Origin: Rodentolepis nana
Taxonomy: Eukaryota; Platyhelminthes; Cestoda; Cyclophyllidea; Hymenolepididae
Direction: 5' to 3'
DNA length: 30,699 bases
Assembly (NCBI GenBank): GCA_900617975.1
Contig: UZAE01000203.1
Location: 1-30,699, forward strand
The first letter of the stretch is position 1, and each line of letters begins with the position of its first letter. Below the pieces are notes generated by a model. That model searched no databases, was not told the origin of the DNA, and saw only the letters and a list, made by a program, of their open reading frames with translations. The translations under genes and the position numbers were made by a program. Below are positions 1 through 10,789 of this stretch, piece by piece.

Positions 1-9
1 AATGGTGGG

Positions 10-313
10 GTGTGCGATAGACTTACCTCCACGTGGTGCACCCTGGGCAACGTATATTCATACGGCAAAAAAGTCTATTAACTGGCAGTTGACTTCTCAC
101 TTCAAACTACCCTCACCCCATTGTATGTCATATTCGACTACTTCCACAGTACTCACCTCACCTTTTTCTACCTTCGTCTTTGAAGCACTCTTCTGTTCCC
201 CCCCCCTCTCGACTTTTTTTCCCACTTTGATGTTCCTTCCTCTATGTGAAGCCTGAAGTCAACTAAAGGGCTAATGATAACCATCAAGACGCCTGCCATT
301 TGATATAAATAAT
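10..313 (+). repeat. SINE-like dispersed repeat, copy 1
   Basis: First of nine copies of one interspersed element. It opens with GTGTGCGATAGACTTACCTC, runs through a short pyrimidine-rich middle, and ends with CGCCTGCCATTTGATATAAA plus an A/T tail. The left flank is cut off by the window edge after about eight bases, so the target duplication can only be glimpsed: AATGG lies to the left and AAATGG just after the tail. The sequence is close to the apparent consensus, which suggests a fairly young insertion. An open frame crosses the 5' two thirds, but it is not kept in every copy, so I do not call it a gene. Confidence 0.9.
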
Positions 314-3300
314 AGCATGAAATGGCTGAGTACATTCATTTGCATGAGTATTGGTAAATATTTTGACTTCGCTTCAGGCCAAAATATGGGAAGGCAGATA
401 AAATTTGAGCAGAAATTGTCTTTGCTGTGAGGTAACACATTTGACGTGCAACTTTAGAAGTTCATGAATGTGAGATGTGTCCCTTTCTAGGACAGAAACT
501 AAAATCGAGTTTGTTTACTTATGGAAAGAGAAATGTTAAAAAATTTCAATGTCACTATGGTGTCAACTTTTATAAGGACACTGGATAAGGTGATAAGAGC
601 ACTTTTCAACATGGATACTCATTGATTTAACAAATGCACGAGTATTGTGAATTTCCGACAACGTGCAGGATCTAAAAACTCCAATTTGTGGAAAATCAGA
701 TTTTACGTAGTTTGCCATTAAGAAAATGGTTGAAACTTTACTTCCATCTAATTTATACTAATTTTTTAATCAAAAATAAACTAAATCAATTCATACAATG
801 ATTGTATACATTAATTGAAGAGGGCTATAAAGTAACTCAAATCATTCGAAAATTTTCAAATCAGGTAATTGATTAAAGATTGTTGTAGCCAAATTAATGC
901 GCCTGAATGCCTGAAATATCAGTTTTATTCAGAAACTCTGCAAGACAACGACACTTCAATTACGCTCATTTAAAAAAATAATTAACAATAGCATATCAAT
1001 TCGATTTGTACTGGACATTAATTTTTCATTTGCAAATACTGTAAGCAATGTGAATTAACGAAATTGAATTACCCCAGGACAGATATTTAAACACTTTTAA
1101 GCAGTTAGCCATAATTTCTAAGTCAAGTAATAATAAAAATGTCAAAGTAAATTTATTTCAAGTTATATTTCCTAAATTTCTTCAGAATAAAGCACATTCA
1201 AAACTGATACCCAAGCGGAATCACCTAGGCCTTAAGTTTTCTGTTGAATTATATTTTCTTCCATCGTTTCCAACAATTTATGTGCAAATGAATGAGGCAT
1301 TTCCGCAACTTCAATTTAATCTACAATTAAAACATTAAATTTTGCCAAACTGGGTTTCTAAGAAACACAATAGAAAAGTGTCGCTATCGTTAGTTTGAGC
1401 ATTTTTCACTTAACAGCGATTTGACATTTTTTGAGAAAGTAATTAATGGCTTGCCTGGGACAGAGACCAATTCGCATGAAATTAAATTCTGAAATCAGGG
1501 GCCGTTGTTCTTTCTATTTCCAAGAGTTTATTACTGCACATGATAATAATAATATTGAAAAGTTAACTTCAAACAAAAAGTACTGTTAGTCGATTGCCGA
1601 TTTACTTCATACCTTGAGCGAAATAATGTCTGTTAACATTTAACTGAATGCTAGAAAAGCTTATTATTATTTTCATCGAAATAGGATATGTATTATTTAT
1701 AAAAAGAGGGTGTGTTTATTTTATTAAAAGCAACAATTGCAACTCCTTGTAGCTAAATTCATTTAGGCAAAAAAGGCGTATTGTTTGAAATCAAGAGTGG
1801 AAAATGTTCAAATAATCAACCAAGAAAGGGGATATTTTGCTGAGTGTCAATGTTTTTTTTATTTCTCCTCTTAACTTCAAAGCACTCCCCTTAATTGATA
1901 ATCCAGAAATTTATTTGAAAAATTAATAGACATTACTACGTTTTGTTTAAATAATGTAAATATTAGTTTTAGCTTAATTGAAGCGTAATCATTTCCAAGA
2001 GCCTGCAAGCAACAGTTGCATCATTTGAGTGTTGGTATTTTGCACTAGTTTTTAAGGGTGAAAAATTCATTCCATCACCAATTAATAGCTGTTAAAAAAC
2101 AGGACAGACGTTATCTCAAAAAATGGTACAAAAGTTTTCTTACAAAGGGCGAAGTAAGTATAGCGATAGCGTACATTTTTCAGCTAAAAATAGCAATTTA
2201 GGCGGTATTAAATGTATATTTTCACAATTAGTTCATTCTTAGCATTCAAATCAAGGCTTTATTTAGCGAAATCCTTTCGCGGTGGAATCAATATTTAATT
2301 TACCACGGTTACACCTTGTATTTAACTCGGTGGAACGTTTTTTATTCATAGACTTGCCTTCGTATTTGCTGTATCGTCAATTTATAACCTCTAAATATTT
2401 CGCTCATTTTTGCGGTATTATATTATGAAACGAAGGATCGAAGGTTCCCTTGAAACATTGAGTTAATTCGTATGGCAAGATATTCTTAGATTTTTTATTA
2501 TTTAATTTTGTAGTTCACTTATTATTAATAAAATATTCTAATATATCATTTTATTTGGTGATGACAAAGTTGAACATACGAAAGACAACAGCATTTATTT
2601 TCTTTTCCTTAAGGTCGGTATTTAAGAAAATTTATTCAATAGATATTCGTTTTTCATTCGAGTCCCGCATTATTCGTTATGAGACGTTGCCGAAACTACA
2701 TTTTCCTGCTTTTAATAATTTTATAAATAACGATGTGGATCTAATTGCTTTTTTGAATGCAATATACTATTAGAGATATATACTCAAACGAAAATATTTA
2801 AAAAACTAACATTTACTTCATTTTAGAGCACCTACGATTTATTCTCCCCGTTGCTTAATTTTATTTTGCCTAATTATCTTAATTAAAATAATTCAACATA
2901 GGAAGTCTCAATATTGATTCTCAATTATATTTAATTCTTGAGCTCTACACAATAATTTCAACAATGCCATAACATATATTCGTTCAATTAAATACTCTAA
3001 ATCAACGACTCCCTCTTCACCTAATAGAAAGTAACAAGTGTTGAAGCTTTCAATTGTATTCCACGGCTGGGTTATTTGTGGCGTTAAGTGTATGAACTTT
3101 CACGGGTAAATTTTATTCTGAGTTGCAAATTATAAACACGTGGTTTATTTTAGAGATGCACAAGATTTTACTGAGCTAATAACTAAATACCGTTGAATAT
3201 ATATATATATATATTTTTAATATTTATATATAATGTAAACATGATTGATCTACTCTCTCTTTTCATCCTTTTGTAAGATAATGTGGCCATCTAGACTATA

Positions 3301-5325
3301 CTTCTCTCTGATTAAATATCCTAAATGGGAAATAAAAGTGGACTTAAAGATTGCATCTTCAACCTCAAAGTGAGTTTTTTTCTGCCTAGATTGTTGCCTA
3401 AAGATAACTTGCGCTGATAGATTTTATTACCGCTTCTTCCCTCGGCCAAACCTTCCCCCCTCCCCCCTTTACGGGAGCTAAAAGTTTGCAAGTAACTGGA
3501 ATAAACTCAGAGTTCCTTTCTAGTGCTTTGCCAACATAATAGGAAAGTGAAATTAATTCGAAGTAAACTCCAAAGAAAAGCACTGTGTAATGGTAATTAG
3601 TGCAGTTCTAAATTAACTACATTCCAGGCCTTAGAAATGTAAAATGATAAATTTTGAAGTGCTTCTCAAATGCTTATTGGTTTATTCGTTTTTAATTAAT
3701 TTGAAGAGAAAATTGTCGGTTTTTTAAGAACCGACTCAAACAAGTAGGTAAAACATGTCCAAACTATTCCATGCCCCAAGTACAGCTTATTTTTAATATA
3801 GTCCACTATGCGTAATGAACGACAATTTTTGTGCTGAATATCCTGCATAAAAAATACTATCATCAAAATTTAAAAAGTTAAAAAATCTGTCCATTATGAG
3901 ATGATAGCTGTAAATTTCCGGTTTCAGTTTAACGCACTCCGTCAAAATGCATCTGCTTTGGCCTAAGTGCTTTATTTAAGTATAAGTATTTTTACCATTG
4001 GCACTAAAATATGTGTATCAAAGCACGATTGAAAGGGCCTTAGAAACTCTTATTTATCCACCTTAATAAAGCTATGCTTCCTAAGAAAAATCTAGTTATT
4101 ACAACTTACAAAAGTTTTTAAAAGCAATTAATACAGAAAGCCCATTTGACCTTATGCTAATTAATTGCTCCAAAACCATGAAGATAGGAATGGCATTACT
4201 ATTCAGTACTTTAACCTTGGTCGTTTGGAAATATAGGCTTTCTTCTGCAAACAGATGGCTTACTTTCTTACAAAAGGTAAATGGTTAAAAACTGTAATTT
4301 CAGTGCAACTCCCATCTAGACCTTTCTCAAACCTAGTCACAGTTAAAAAGAAATGCACCCAAAAATGTAAAGCTATATGGGTATTACTCGCAATGACTGG
4401 TACTGTTCTTATATTCTTGGTATTTTTTCCCAAAATCGTGATTAAACTCTTTCAAACCCTCGAAAAAGGATAAAAAAAGATGTTTAAATCAAAACCCACT
4501 CTAGAAACACAAACCAAATCAAATTTATAATAGCACTATCGATTTTTTTCAAGTAAATGAAACTTTAATAATTCCTAAATAGCACTTTTAATTGATTTTT
4601 CACTATCATGTTTTCGGCTTATTTGTTTACGAATTTACCACTGAAATAAATATCAGATATAATATTAAGTTACTTTTAGATACGAAATGCCTTCATTATG
4701 CGACATTTTACGACCTTAATATCATAATTTGTAAAATCTCGAAAGTAAAATGAGTTAGTTTGGTGTTTCTGACGATTTGTTGATTTTATGGCCTGGTACT
4801 ACAACAGTTGTAATAATTACATAAAAATTTTCATAATATAAGGAATTTTTAAGTTATTTTTATTATATTTTTTGTCATGAACGATATAAATTCGTGATTT
4901 ACATATTTTATGAAAAGGTGAGAGATGCTAAATACCCATCACGTTGAAATAGTGAAATTTAAACAGTTTTGATCGACGATCAGCCACAGATGACTCATTC
5001 TATGGGCTATAAAATTCCTCCATAACTTTTTGTCGGTTCGGTTGTATTGTTTTTCAACATTTTTCTCAAATTCATGCTATTAGTGCTATTTTAAATTCAA
5101 AAAGAAAATAACAAAGTAATAGTTAAACTCAACAGACAGAATGCTATCAACTAATTAAAGTCAAAGATGAACATCATAAACCATAATAAACGGGCTTTTT
5201 TTACCAAAAATTAATTGGTAAACAATAAAATTTCTAACATTTCTAACAATAAACAGAGCATAAATGTGCAATTGTGCAACTTTGACTATAGTACAAATAT
5301 TAAACGATTAATTGAAAGTATTTAC
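314..5325. other. AT-rich non-coding stretch, no supported gene
   Basis: About 5 kb with no exon I can support on either strand. Downstream exons of the minus-strand gene that starts at 5725 should lie here or beyond the left edge, because that exon ends in a splice donor, but I could not pick one out. Visible landmarks are an (AT)n run near 3197-3214 and a C-rich patch near 3454-3468. The few open frames, such as 2555-2773 and 4255-4473, are short, AT-rich and match nothing I know. Confidence 0.6.
3197..3214. repeat. (AT)n microsatellite
   Basis: A run of about nine alternating AT units, followed by further A/T-only sequence to about 3234. A similar but interrupted run lies near 18110-18130. 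Both are simple sequence with no other feature attached. Confidence 0.85.
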
Positions 5326-5725
5326 CTTGAACGAATTTCAGGGTTGTCGGATCAACAACAGAGTATTTTCGAATATCTTGAATAGAAATTATACTCCTTC
5401 GGATTTCAGAAGTGCCATCGATTTTTGTCTTAAGACTCGATTTCTTTAGTAAGCTTCTTTTGGGTACAATATCCTCTGAAGATGGTGGGGGAGGGACAAG
5501 CAAAAAACGTCTTCCTGGATCACTACTTCCGGGCATTGATGACTGTGAACCAGATTCTCTTTTACGGTTATTAGAACGATAACGAGGTCTCGGGGCGGGA
5601 TTACTAATTATATGAGGAGTAGTAAAAGAATCGGCGCGGAATTTATGTGGTGATGATGCAGGTGTTATTTGTGAATAAGGTTTCGTAATTGCTGGAAAGA
5701 CAAAGCACTCCTCCTCTTCTTCCAT
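5326..5725 (-). CDS. Unrecognised protein, first coding exon
   Basis: A 400-nt minus-strand open segment that begins at an ATG and ends at a good splice donor (TTCAAG|GTAAAT), leaving one base of a split codon, so the gene continues to lower coordinates. The 133 residues start with a short acidic run (MEEEEE). They are rich in Pro, Ser, Arg and Lys, with a PPPP stretch, a KKSSLKTK basic cluster and a RRSI motif that would suit a basic-directed kinase. There is no signal peptide or membrane segment, and the segment looks largely disordered until its last 25 residues. I do not recognise the family. It is the nearest neighbour of Pumilio and points away from it, so the two may share a promoter. 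The open frame, base composition and donor argue for a real exon; the missing downstream exons keep confidence moderate. Confidence 0.6.
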
Positions 5726-6425
5726 ATTACATGTGCATCAAAATTCTCCTATAAAACAAAGGTGGGGAATACTTTCTGAGAAAATTTAGATGTAGCCATT
5801 TCCTACAAGATGAACAGTCAATCAAACTTAAGACGAAAAAGAGAAATAAAATAAAAAATATATAAGAAAGCGTATTCAAATTACCGTAGCTAAATTTTCA
5901 ATTATTTATATGTGAAAAATAATTTTACCAATTGTGACTTACAGTAGATAGCTAACTATTGACCAAACGCGAGAACAAATCACCAAATTTGAAATAAGAA
6001 AGCTTGTGATCAAGAGAACCAGAATTGCTTAGAAATGATAAAATTGATTTTGAAACTGATTTTGAATTTATTTTAAATTAATATCAAATAATTAATGTAA
6101 TAAATAATATTACAAACATAAATACATCTTATAAATAATGTTACAGTCAAGTTTAATAAAATTCGGTTTTAAATAAAGCATTATTTAAAATGGAAGAAAT
6201 ATTTTTATTAATTTATTTTCATCATTTGTTTTAGCTATTCAATTCCTTATGTTGATCAATATTAGCAAGTGGAATTTTGGGCTCTAAGCTTGGTGTATAT
6301 ACTGTAAATGTAGGTCTAGGTCGACTTTGTGCTTTAATTTCTTATTTGTATCTTTTTTATATAGATTACTCTTGGTAGGCTCAAAGCCATTGTACATAAT
6401 TTGTAATTAATTGAATAAACGGTCA
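5726..6425. promoter_or_regulatory. Divergent intergenic / shared promoter region
   Basis: About 700 bp lies between the ATG of the minus-strand gene and the ATG of Pumilio, so this interval must hold both 5' UTRs and probably a bidirectional promoter. It is strongly AT-rich, with no clear TATA or CCAAT arrangement I would defend. A pyrimidine-rich acceptor-like site ends at 6364 (TCTTTTTTATATAG), 61 bases before the Pumilio ATG. It could be the acceptor of a 5' UTR intron or of spliced-leader trans-splicing; the sequence alone cannot separate these. Confidence 0.5.
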
Positions 6426-9400
6426 ATGACGTCAAGCGATAATAAAGATCCATCCGAAATTCCTGCTGAGCAAGTGCTTCTTTCGGCTGCTCCTCCAGGT
6501 TTTCAATATGAACTCAATAATATAATGGCTAGTCGAAGCCGTTTGGAGACATTTCCTCACTGGGTGTCTTCGAATTTGGTATGCGTTTTGTCCCTACTTG
6601 ATCTTTTTTGCACCACTTTAGGATTCCCACAACTCTGATCATGGTACTCCTCACTTGCCTGACGGTCTTGATTTAACTGATGAGGATGGGACTGATTTAG
6701 CAGCTGGAGGAATTACTGATCTGAGTGATGCAAGCCGTCAAATTGACAATTCGCTTGCTAATCACCTTCAAAATCTTGGGTTTGAACAATCTCGCATAGT
6801 TTGGGCCGTCGGCGCTGAACGCAGGAGTCAAACGTCATCGGATGATCATTTCAACTCAAGTTCCGGAGATGTAACTACTAATAACTTAAGCTCCGCCACT
6901 CCTGTTCCAATCGGTGGCAATTTCTCATCTCATAATGACGTCGATAATCATGGTAATTGTAAGACAAAAATAACTTCTGCTTCCGCTCCTGAAAATATGC
7001 CCGGGATTGATACTCACTCACTGTGGGAAAGAAACGCAAATCGGCATGTGTGGCCTTTTGGTCGATTTTTTGACGATCAAGACAAACACGATGAAGGACA
7101 AGATGAGATACGCGATGCTGCTGAAAAACTTGATGGTGCTAGTAGAGCAGTCTGGGAATGGGAATCGGCTCTTACGAACGTAAGTCCTTGTAATCATTCG
7201 GATTGCCTCTTTAGAATTCATGGGGCGACAGTGGCTTTCTAGATGCTGGAAAAGCAACCAGTGCTGTTACTACAACTGAACATTTGGCCTACAATCAGGT
7301 GGCAGCTGGTGGAGCCGGTATTATTCAACAGGCACATCAACAACAGCAACCTTCTTTTTCAAATCCCTGGCCTACAAAAAATAGCAGCGTTGTTGCTCCA
7401 TCTTCTGGTCACTTTCGTCATTTGAATGCTAATATAGCTACCGATACTACTAACGAATTTTGTGATAACAGTCTTAACACTGCTGATGCTGCTACTCATC
7501 CGTCGAATGAAATCGATGGTTCATATGGCCAATTTTTAGGCAAGAAGGTTGGAAATAGTAACGGCGGTGGTGGTCTGTACGGAATTCAACATTCGGGTTC
7601 TCATTTTTTTCAATATGATGGAAGCAATGGAAAGGTAGGACAATATTCCTTTTTTCTCAGTGTTCTACTATTCCTAGGCTGGACTTGAAATTCCTTCAGT
7701 GGGTTCTGCTAGTACTAGTGTTAATGAAATTGGTCCCTCTGAAATAGGTCCTTTAAATGCCCCCCGTTCAATTCAATCATCTTCAATGGCACCCATGCCA
7801 CTGGATTTGCAAGCAATGGCACTCGCTTTAACTTTAACTCAAGCTGCTCAATCAGCTGGGCCTAACTCTAACATACCAGCGAATTCTAGTAAGTTTTGTT
7901 TCTTAGATTTGGCAATGTTTCGGCGTTTTATTTGCGCTTATTTCCCCTTTAGATACGTGGAATCCAGTACTTTACAACCTGTTTATGCATCTTTCACAGA
8001 ATCCGGCTGCTTTTGGCATGTCTACCACTGCAGCTCAAAACGCTGCTGTTCCACCTTCTCTGCCCTTACCAGCACCGGGCTCACAATTAGTTCAGAGTTC
8101 GTCCGCTTCTCAACCACCACCGTCGCAGCCAATGTTTGATCTAACACCCGAGTCGGCTCGTTTGGCTTTAGCGGTACTCAATATGCAACAGATTATGATG
8201 TCACAGAATCAGCAATCTCAACAACAAGCAAACTCTTCGTCAAGTCAACAACCATCAGGTCTCGTTCTGCAGAACTTCCAAAATGTTAATTCAGCTCCTG
8301 GAGTAAGAGGAAATGCAGGACCACAGCAGAATGCTTTTGCAGCATATGGTCTCTCTCAGGTACTGGAATATTTGGTTTTTAGTTATTATATGTATTGACT
8401 AATACAATTCAGAGCTACAATTTTAGCCCATAATTGGCGTTAGCTTCCCAACCCATTTACAAGCATTCATAGCTTCCTACTTAGTTTGAGTGAGGGAATT
8501 TGCAAGAGGCACGCATTTCTTCACCCCTCCCTTTTCCTTGCTAATCAAACTGGGCTGTTGATTGTGCACTACAATATCCCCATTAATGTGCATCGATTTC
8601 GCAACCTCGAAATAGGCAGATTTGTTGGCCACTGCCCCATTTGAATTAAGCGCATTTTGAAGCATCAATATTTGATTGGCTTATCATCCTTAGTCTGGTT
8701 TATAGAAATCGACCTTCAGAGGATTTCGGAATCTTCTATGTGTGATGAATCGTTGTTTTGTATTGCGTTACAGATGGGACTCATGCTGCCTAATGCCTCT
8801 CCACAGTTATTCCCACCACCGCCTCAACCAGGCGCTAATCAGGTGTCGCCATCATCTGGGGGTCAAGTTGTGTCCCCATCTCAAGCGTCAAGTACTGCAC
8901 CACCCCCGGGATTTTCTAGGGTTGGCAATCCTCAAAAAGTTTTCAATTCACCTACCTATGCTCCTATTGATAGTAATTGTACATTTCTCACACTATTTAG
9001 TTCTAATACTCGTGCCCATCTAAGTCTTGCCAATTTTAGGTGGTTCATCTTCTGTTGCCAACGCTGGAAGCAACAGAAGTCCTCTTTTGGATGAATTTAG
9101 AAATTCAACTTCACGTTTTGTGGGGCTGCCACTATCAGATCTGCGCGATCATATTGTTGAGTTTGCTCGTGATCAGCACGGTTCGCGTTTCATTCAACAA
9201 AGATTGGAGACAGCAACAGCTGATGAAAAGGATATTGTTTTCTCCGAGATACTTCCCCAGGCTGACAAATTGATGATTGATGTATTTGGCAACTACGTCA
9301 TTCAAAAGTTCTTTGAGTTTGGTACGGATAAGCAGAAGGAGCTGCTGTCACAACGACTTCATGGACAAGTGGTCGAATTTGCTGTACAAATGTATGGTTG

Positions 9401-10789
9401 TCGAGTTATTCAGAAGGCTCTTGAATCCGTGCCGCTGGAATCAAAAATTCACATTATCGACGAGTTGCGTCCACATGTGATGCGTTGCGTCAAAGATCAG
9501 AATGGAAATCACGTTATTCAAAAGTGCATTGAGTGTGTGCCTCCGATTAAGTTGGACTTCATTATAGCTACTTTCAGAAATCAGGTTTGTGCGTTCACAC
9601 TGAGTTTTTTTCATGGTTTTGGATATTTGCTTTTTATCTTCTATTTAGTGGCGTTATCTTCAGTTTCTAAGCAGCTTTAACCCGAGTTGTTTTCTGTTTA
9701 ATTCCTGCCGTCGATATTTGTGACCTAAGATGGTTTTCTTATGTGGTCGTTACTCTTACATTCTGTTTTCGTAGGATGCTTTAGATACTGTTGCCATTTG
9801 TATAATAACGGACACTAATTTGTATCTTGATTGGAAGAGGAGGTGCTAAGATGTTTTCCGATGGCAAACTACCACGATAGTCACTTAGCCAACTGGTCGT
9901 GTTTCAGCTTATTTCACATTTCAAGTCTGTTTAAATGAGACATCAATTTGTAAAAATCATTTTGGTAGCTGAGTTTTAGGCTAAACATCTCTCCGTGCCC
10001 TATCATTATACAGATTTTCCTAATTGCATCGCAGTTCCAATGCTTTTCATTTTTTCTACAGTTCTGTCTTTTACTCATAGGTCTACGCTTTATCATCTCA
10101 TCCCTACGGATGCCGAGTTATTCAACGCATTCTTGAACACTGTTCTTCTGAGCAGACTCGTGTTATCCTAGACGAGCTCCATCAAAGTGTTGATAATTTG
10201 GTTAACGATCAGTATGGCAACTATGTTGTTCAGGTGTGTACTTTGTTCGTCTGCGTATATTCGTGGTACATTTTAAAGCCTAGTCATATTTATTTATTTT
10301 TTCTCTTAGCATGTTTTGGAACACGGTTCACCAGAGGATAGATCCCGTATAATAAATTCTCTTCGTGGTCGCGTAGCAACACTGTCTTCTCACAAGTTTG
10401 CTTCAAATGTGATGGAGAAGGCGATTGCGAATGCGACTCCCTCAGAACGCGCAGCTTTAATTAATGAAGTTCTGGTCTCTGCGGATGGAAGTGATGGTAC
10501 TTCCGGAGGAGTTCTAGTTGAAATGATGAAAGATCAGTACGCCAACTACGTTGTTCAACGTATGCTCGAATTGGCCGATAAACAACAGAGAAATAGCCTT
10601 ATTACTCGTATAAAACCTCTGATCGGCGCTCTTCGCAAGTTTAACTACGGAAAGCATATTATTGCAAAGCTGGAAAGATATAGCCAAGGTGGTGGTAATA
10701 GTGGAGTGGGAGGAGGAAGCGAAAATGGGAAAATCGGTGTCATGTCAACGCCAAGTAGCTCCTCAAGCGATCATCTAAAGTCAGTTTAA
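6426..10789 (+). CDS. pum: Pumilio (PUF-family RNA-binding translational repressor)
   Basis: Nine coding exons give about 1041 residues: 6426-6578, 6622-7179, 7215-7634, 7678-7888, 7953-8359, 8774-8972, 9040-9584, 10081-10233 and 10310-10789. All junctions are GT-AG and keep one frame. The first ATG after an in-frame stop at 6408 sets the start. Residues 1 to about 670 are low-complexity (Ser, Asn, Gln, Gly, Pro; a Gln/Ser run near the exon 5 end), as in other Pumilios. Residues of about 675-1005 form the Pumilio homology domain with eight repeats, followed by a Gly/Ser-rich tail. PUF proteins bind mRNA 3' UTRs in the cytoplasm and recruit deadenylase and repressor complexes; in animals they act in stem and germ cells. 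The RNA-contacting residues are complete, so the protein should be functional. The domain resembles animal PUM1/2 throughout, so no other assignment competes. Confidence 0.97.
8360..8773 (+). other. Pumilio intron 5 (414 nt)
   Basis: Starts CAG|GTACTG and ends GCGTTACAG|ATGGG. It contains a short minus-strand open frame (8668-8477) that I regard as chance. No repeat copy or other feature is visible inside. Confidence 0.85.
9131..10681 (+). other. Pumilio homology domain, eight PUF repeats
   Basis: The RNA-facing motifs, read in order, are SRFIQ (R1), NYVIQ (R2), CRVIQ (R3), NHVIQ (R4), CRVIQ (R5), NYVVQ (R6), SNVME (R7) and NYVVQ (R8). By the established PUF code, SN..E reads G, NY..Q reads U, and CR..Q or SR..Q reads A. 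Because repeats bind antiparallel, the predicted target is 5'-UGUANAUA. Repeats 1 to 5 start are in exon 7; repeat 5 is split by the 496-bp intron, repeat 6 by the 76-bp intron, and repeats 7-8 sit in the last exon. The usual loop between repeats 7 and 8 is present and Gly/Ser-rich. Confidence 0.95.
9585..10080 (+). other. Pumilio intron 7 (496 nt)
   Basis: Starts CAG|GTTTGT and ends TTTTACTCATAG|GTCTAC, splitting PUF repeat 5 between FRNQ and [15 protein letters not shown]. The interior is plain, without repeats or coding signal. Confidence 0.9.

Noticed and set aside
2..256. Open frame of 70-85 codons with the motif AIDLPPRGAPWAT in repeat copies 1, 4, 5, 8, 9 and others, as an element-encoded peptide
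   Set aside because: It is the same stretch of the retroposon each time. Copies 2 and 7 are open only in a different frame, start codons differ between copies, and the 3' ends of the frame vary. It behaves as a chance open frame in repeat DNA.
2555..2773. 72-codon plus-strand frame in AT-rich DNA
   Set aside because: It starts at a non-ATG codon, is dominated by Phe, Ile, Asn and Lys as expected from base composition, and has no splice support.
4177..4473. Small membrane-protein gene: a frame from ATG 4177 with a hydrophobic start, and a second frame at 4255-4473 with a membrane-like segment
   Set aside because: The only intron that would join them is 27 nt, below the shortest supported here, and the AT-rich codons explain the hydrophobic residues.
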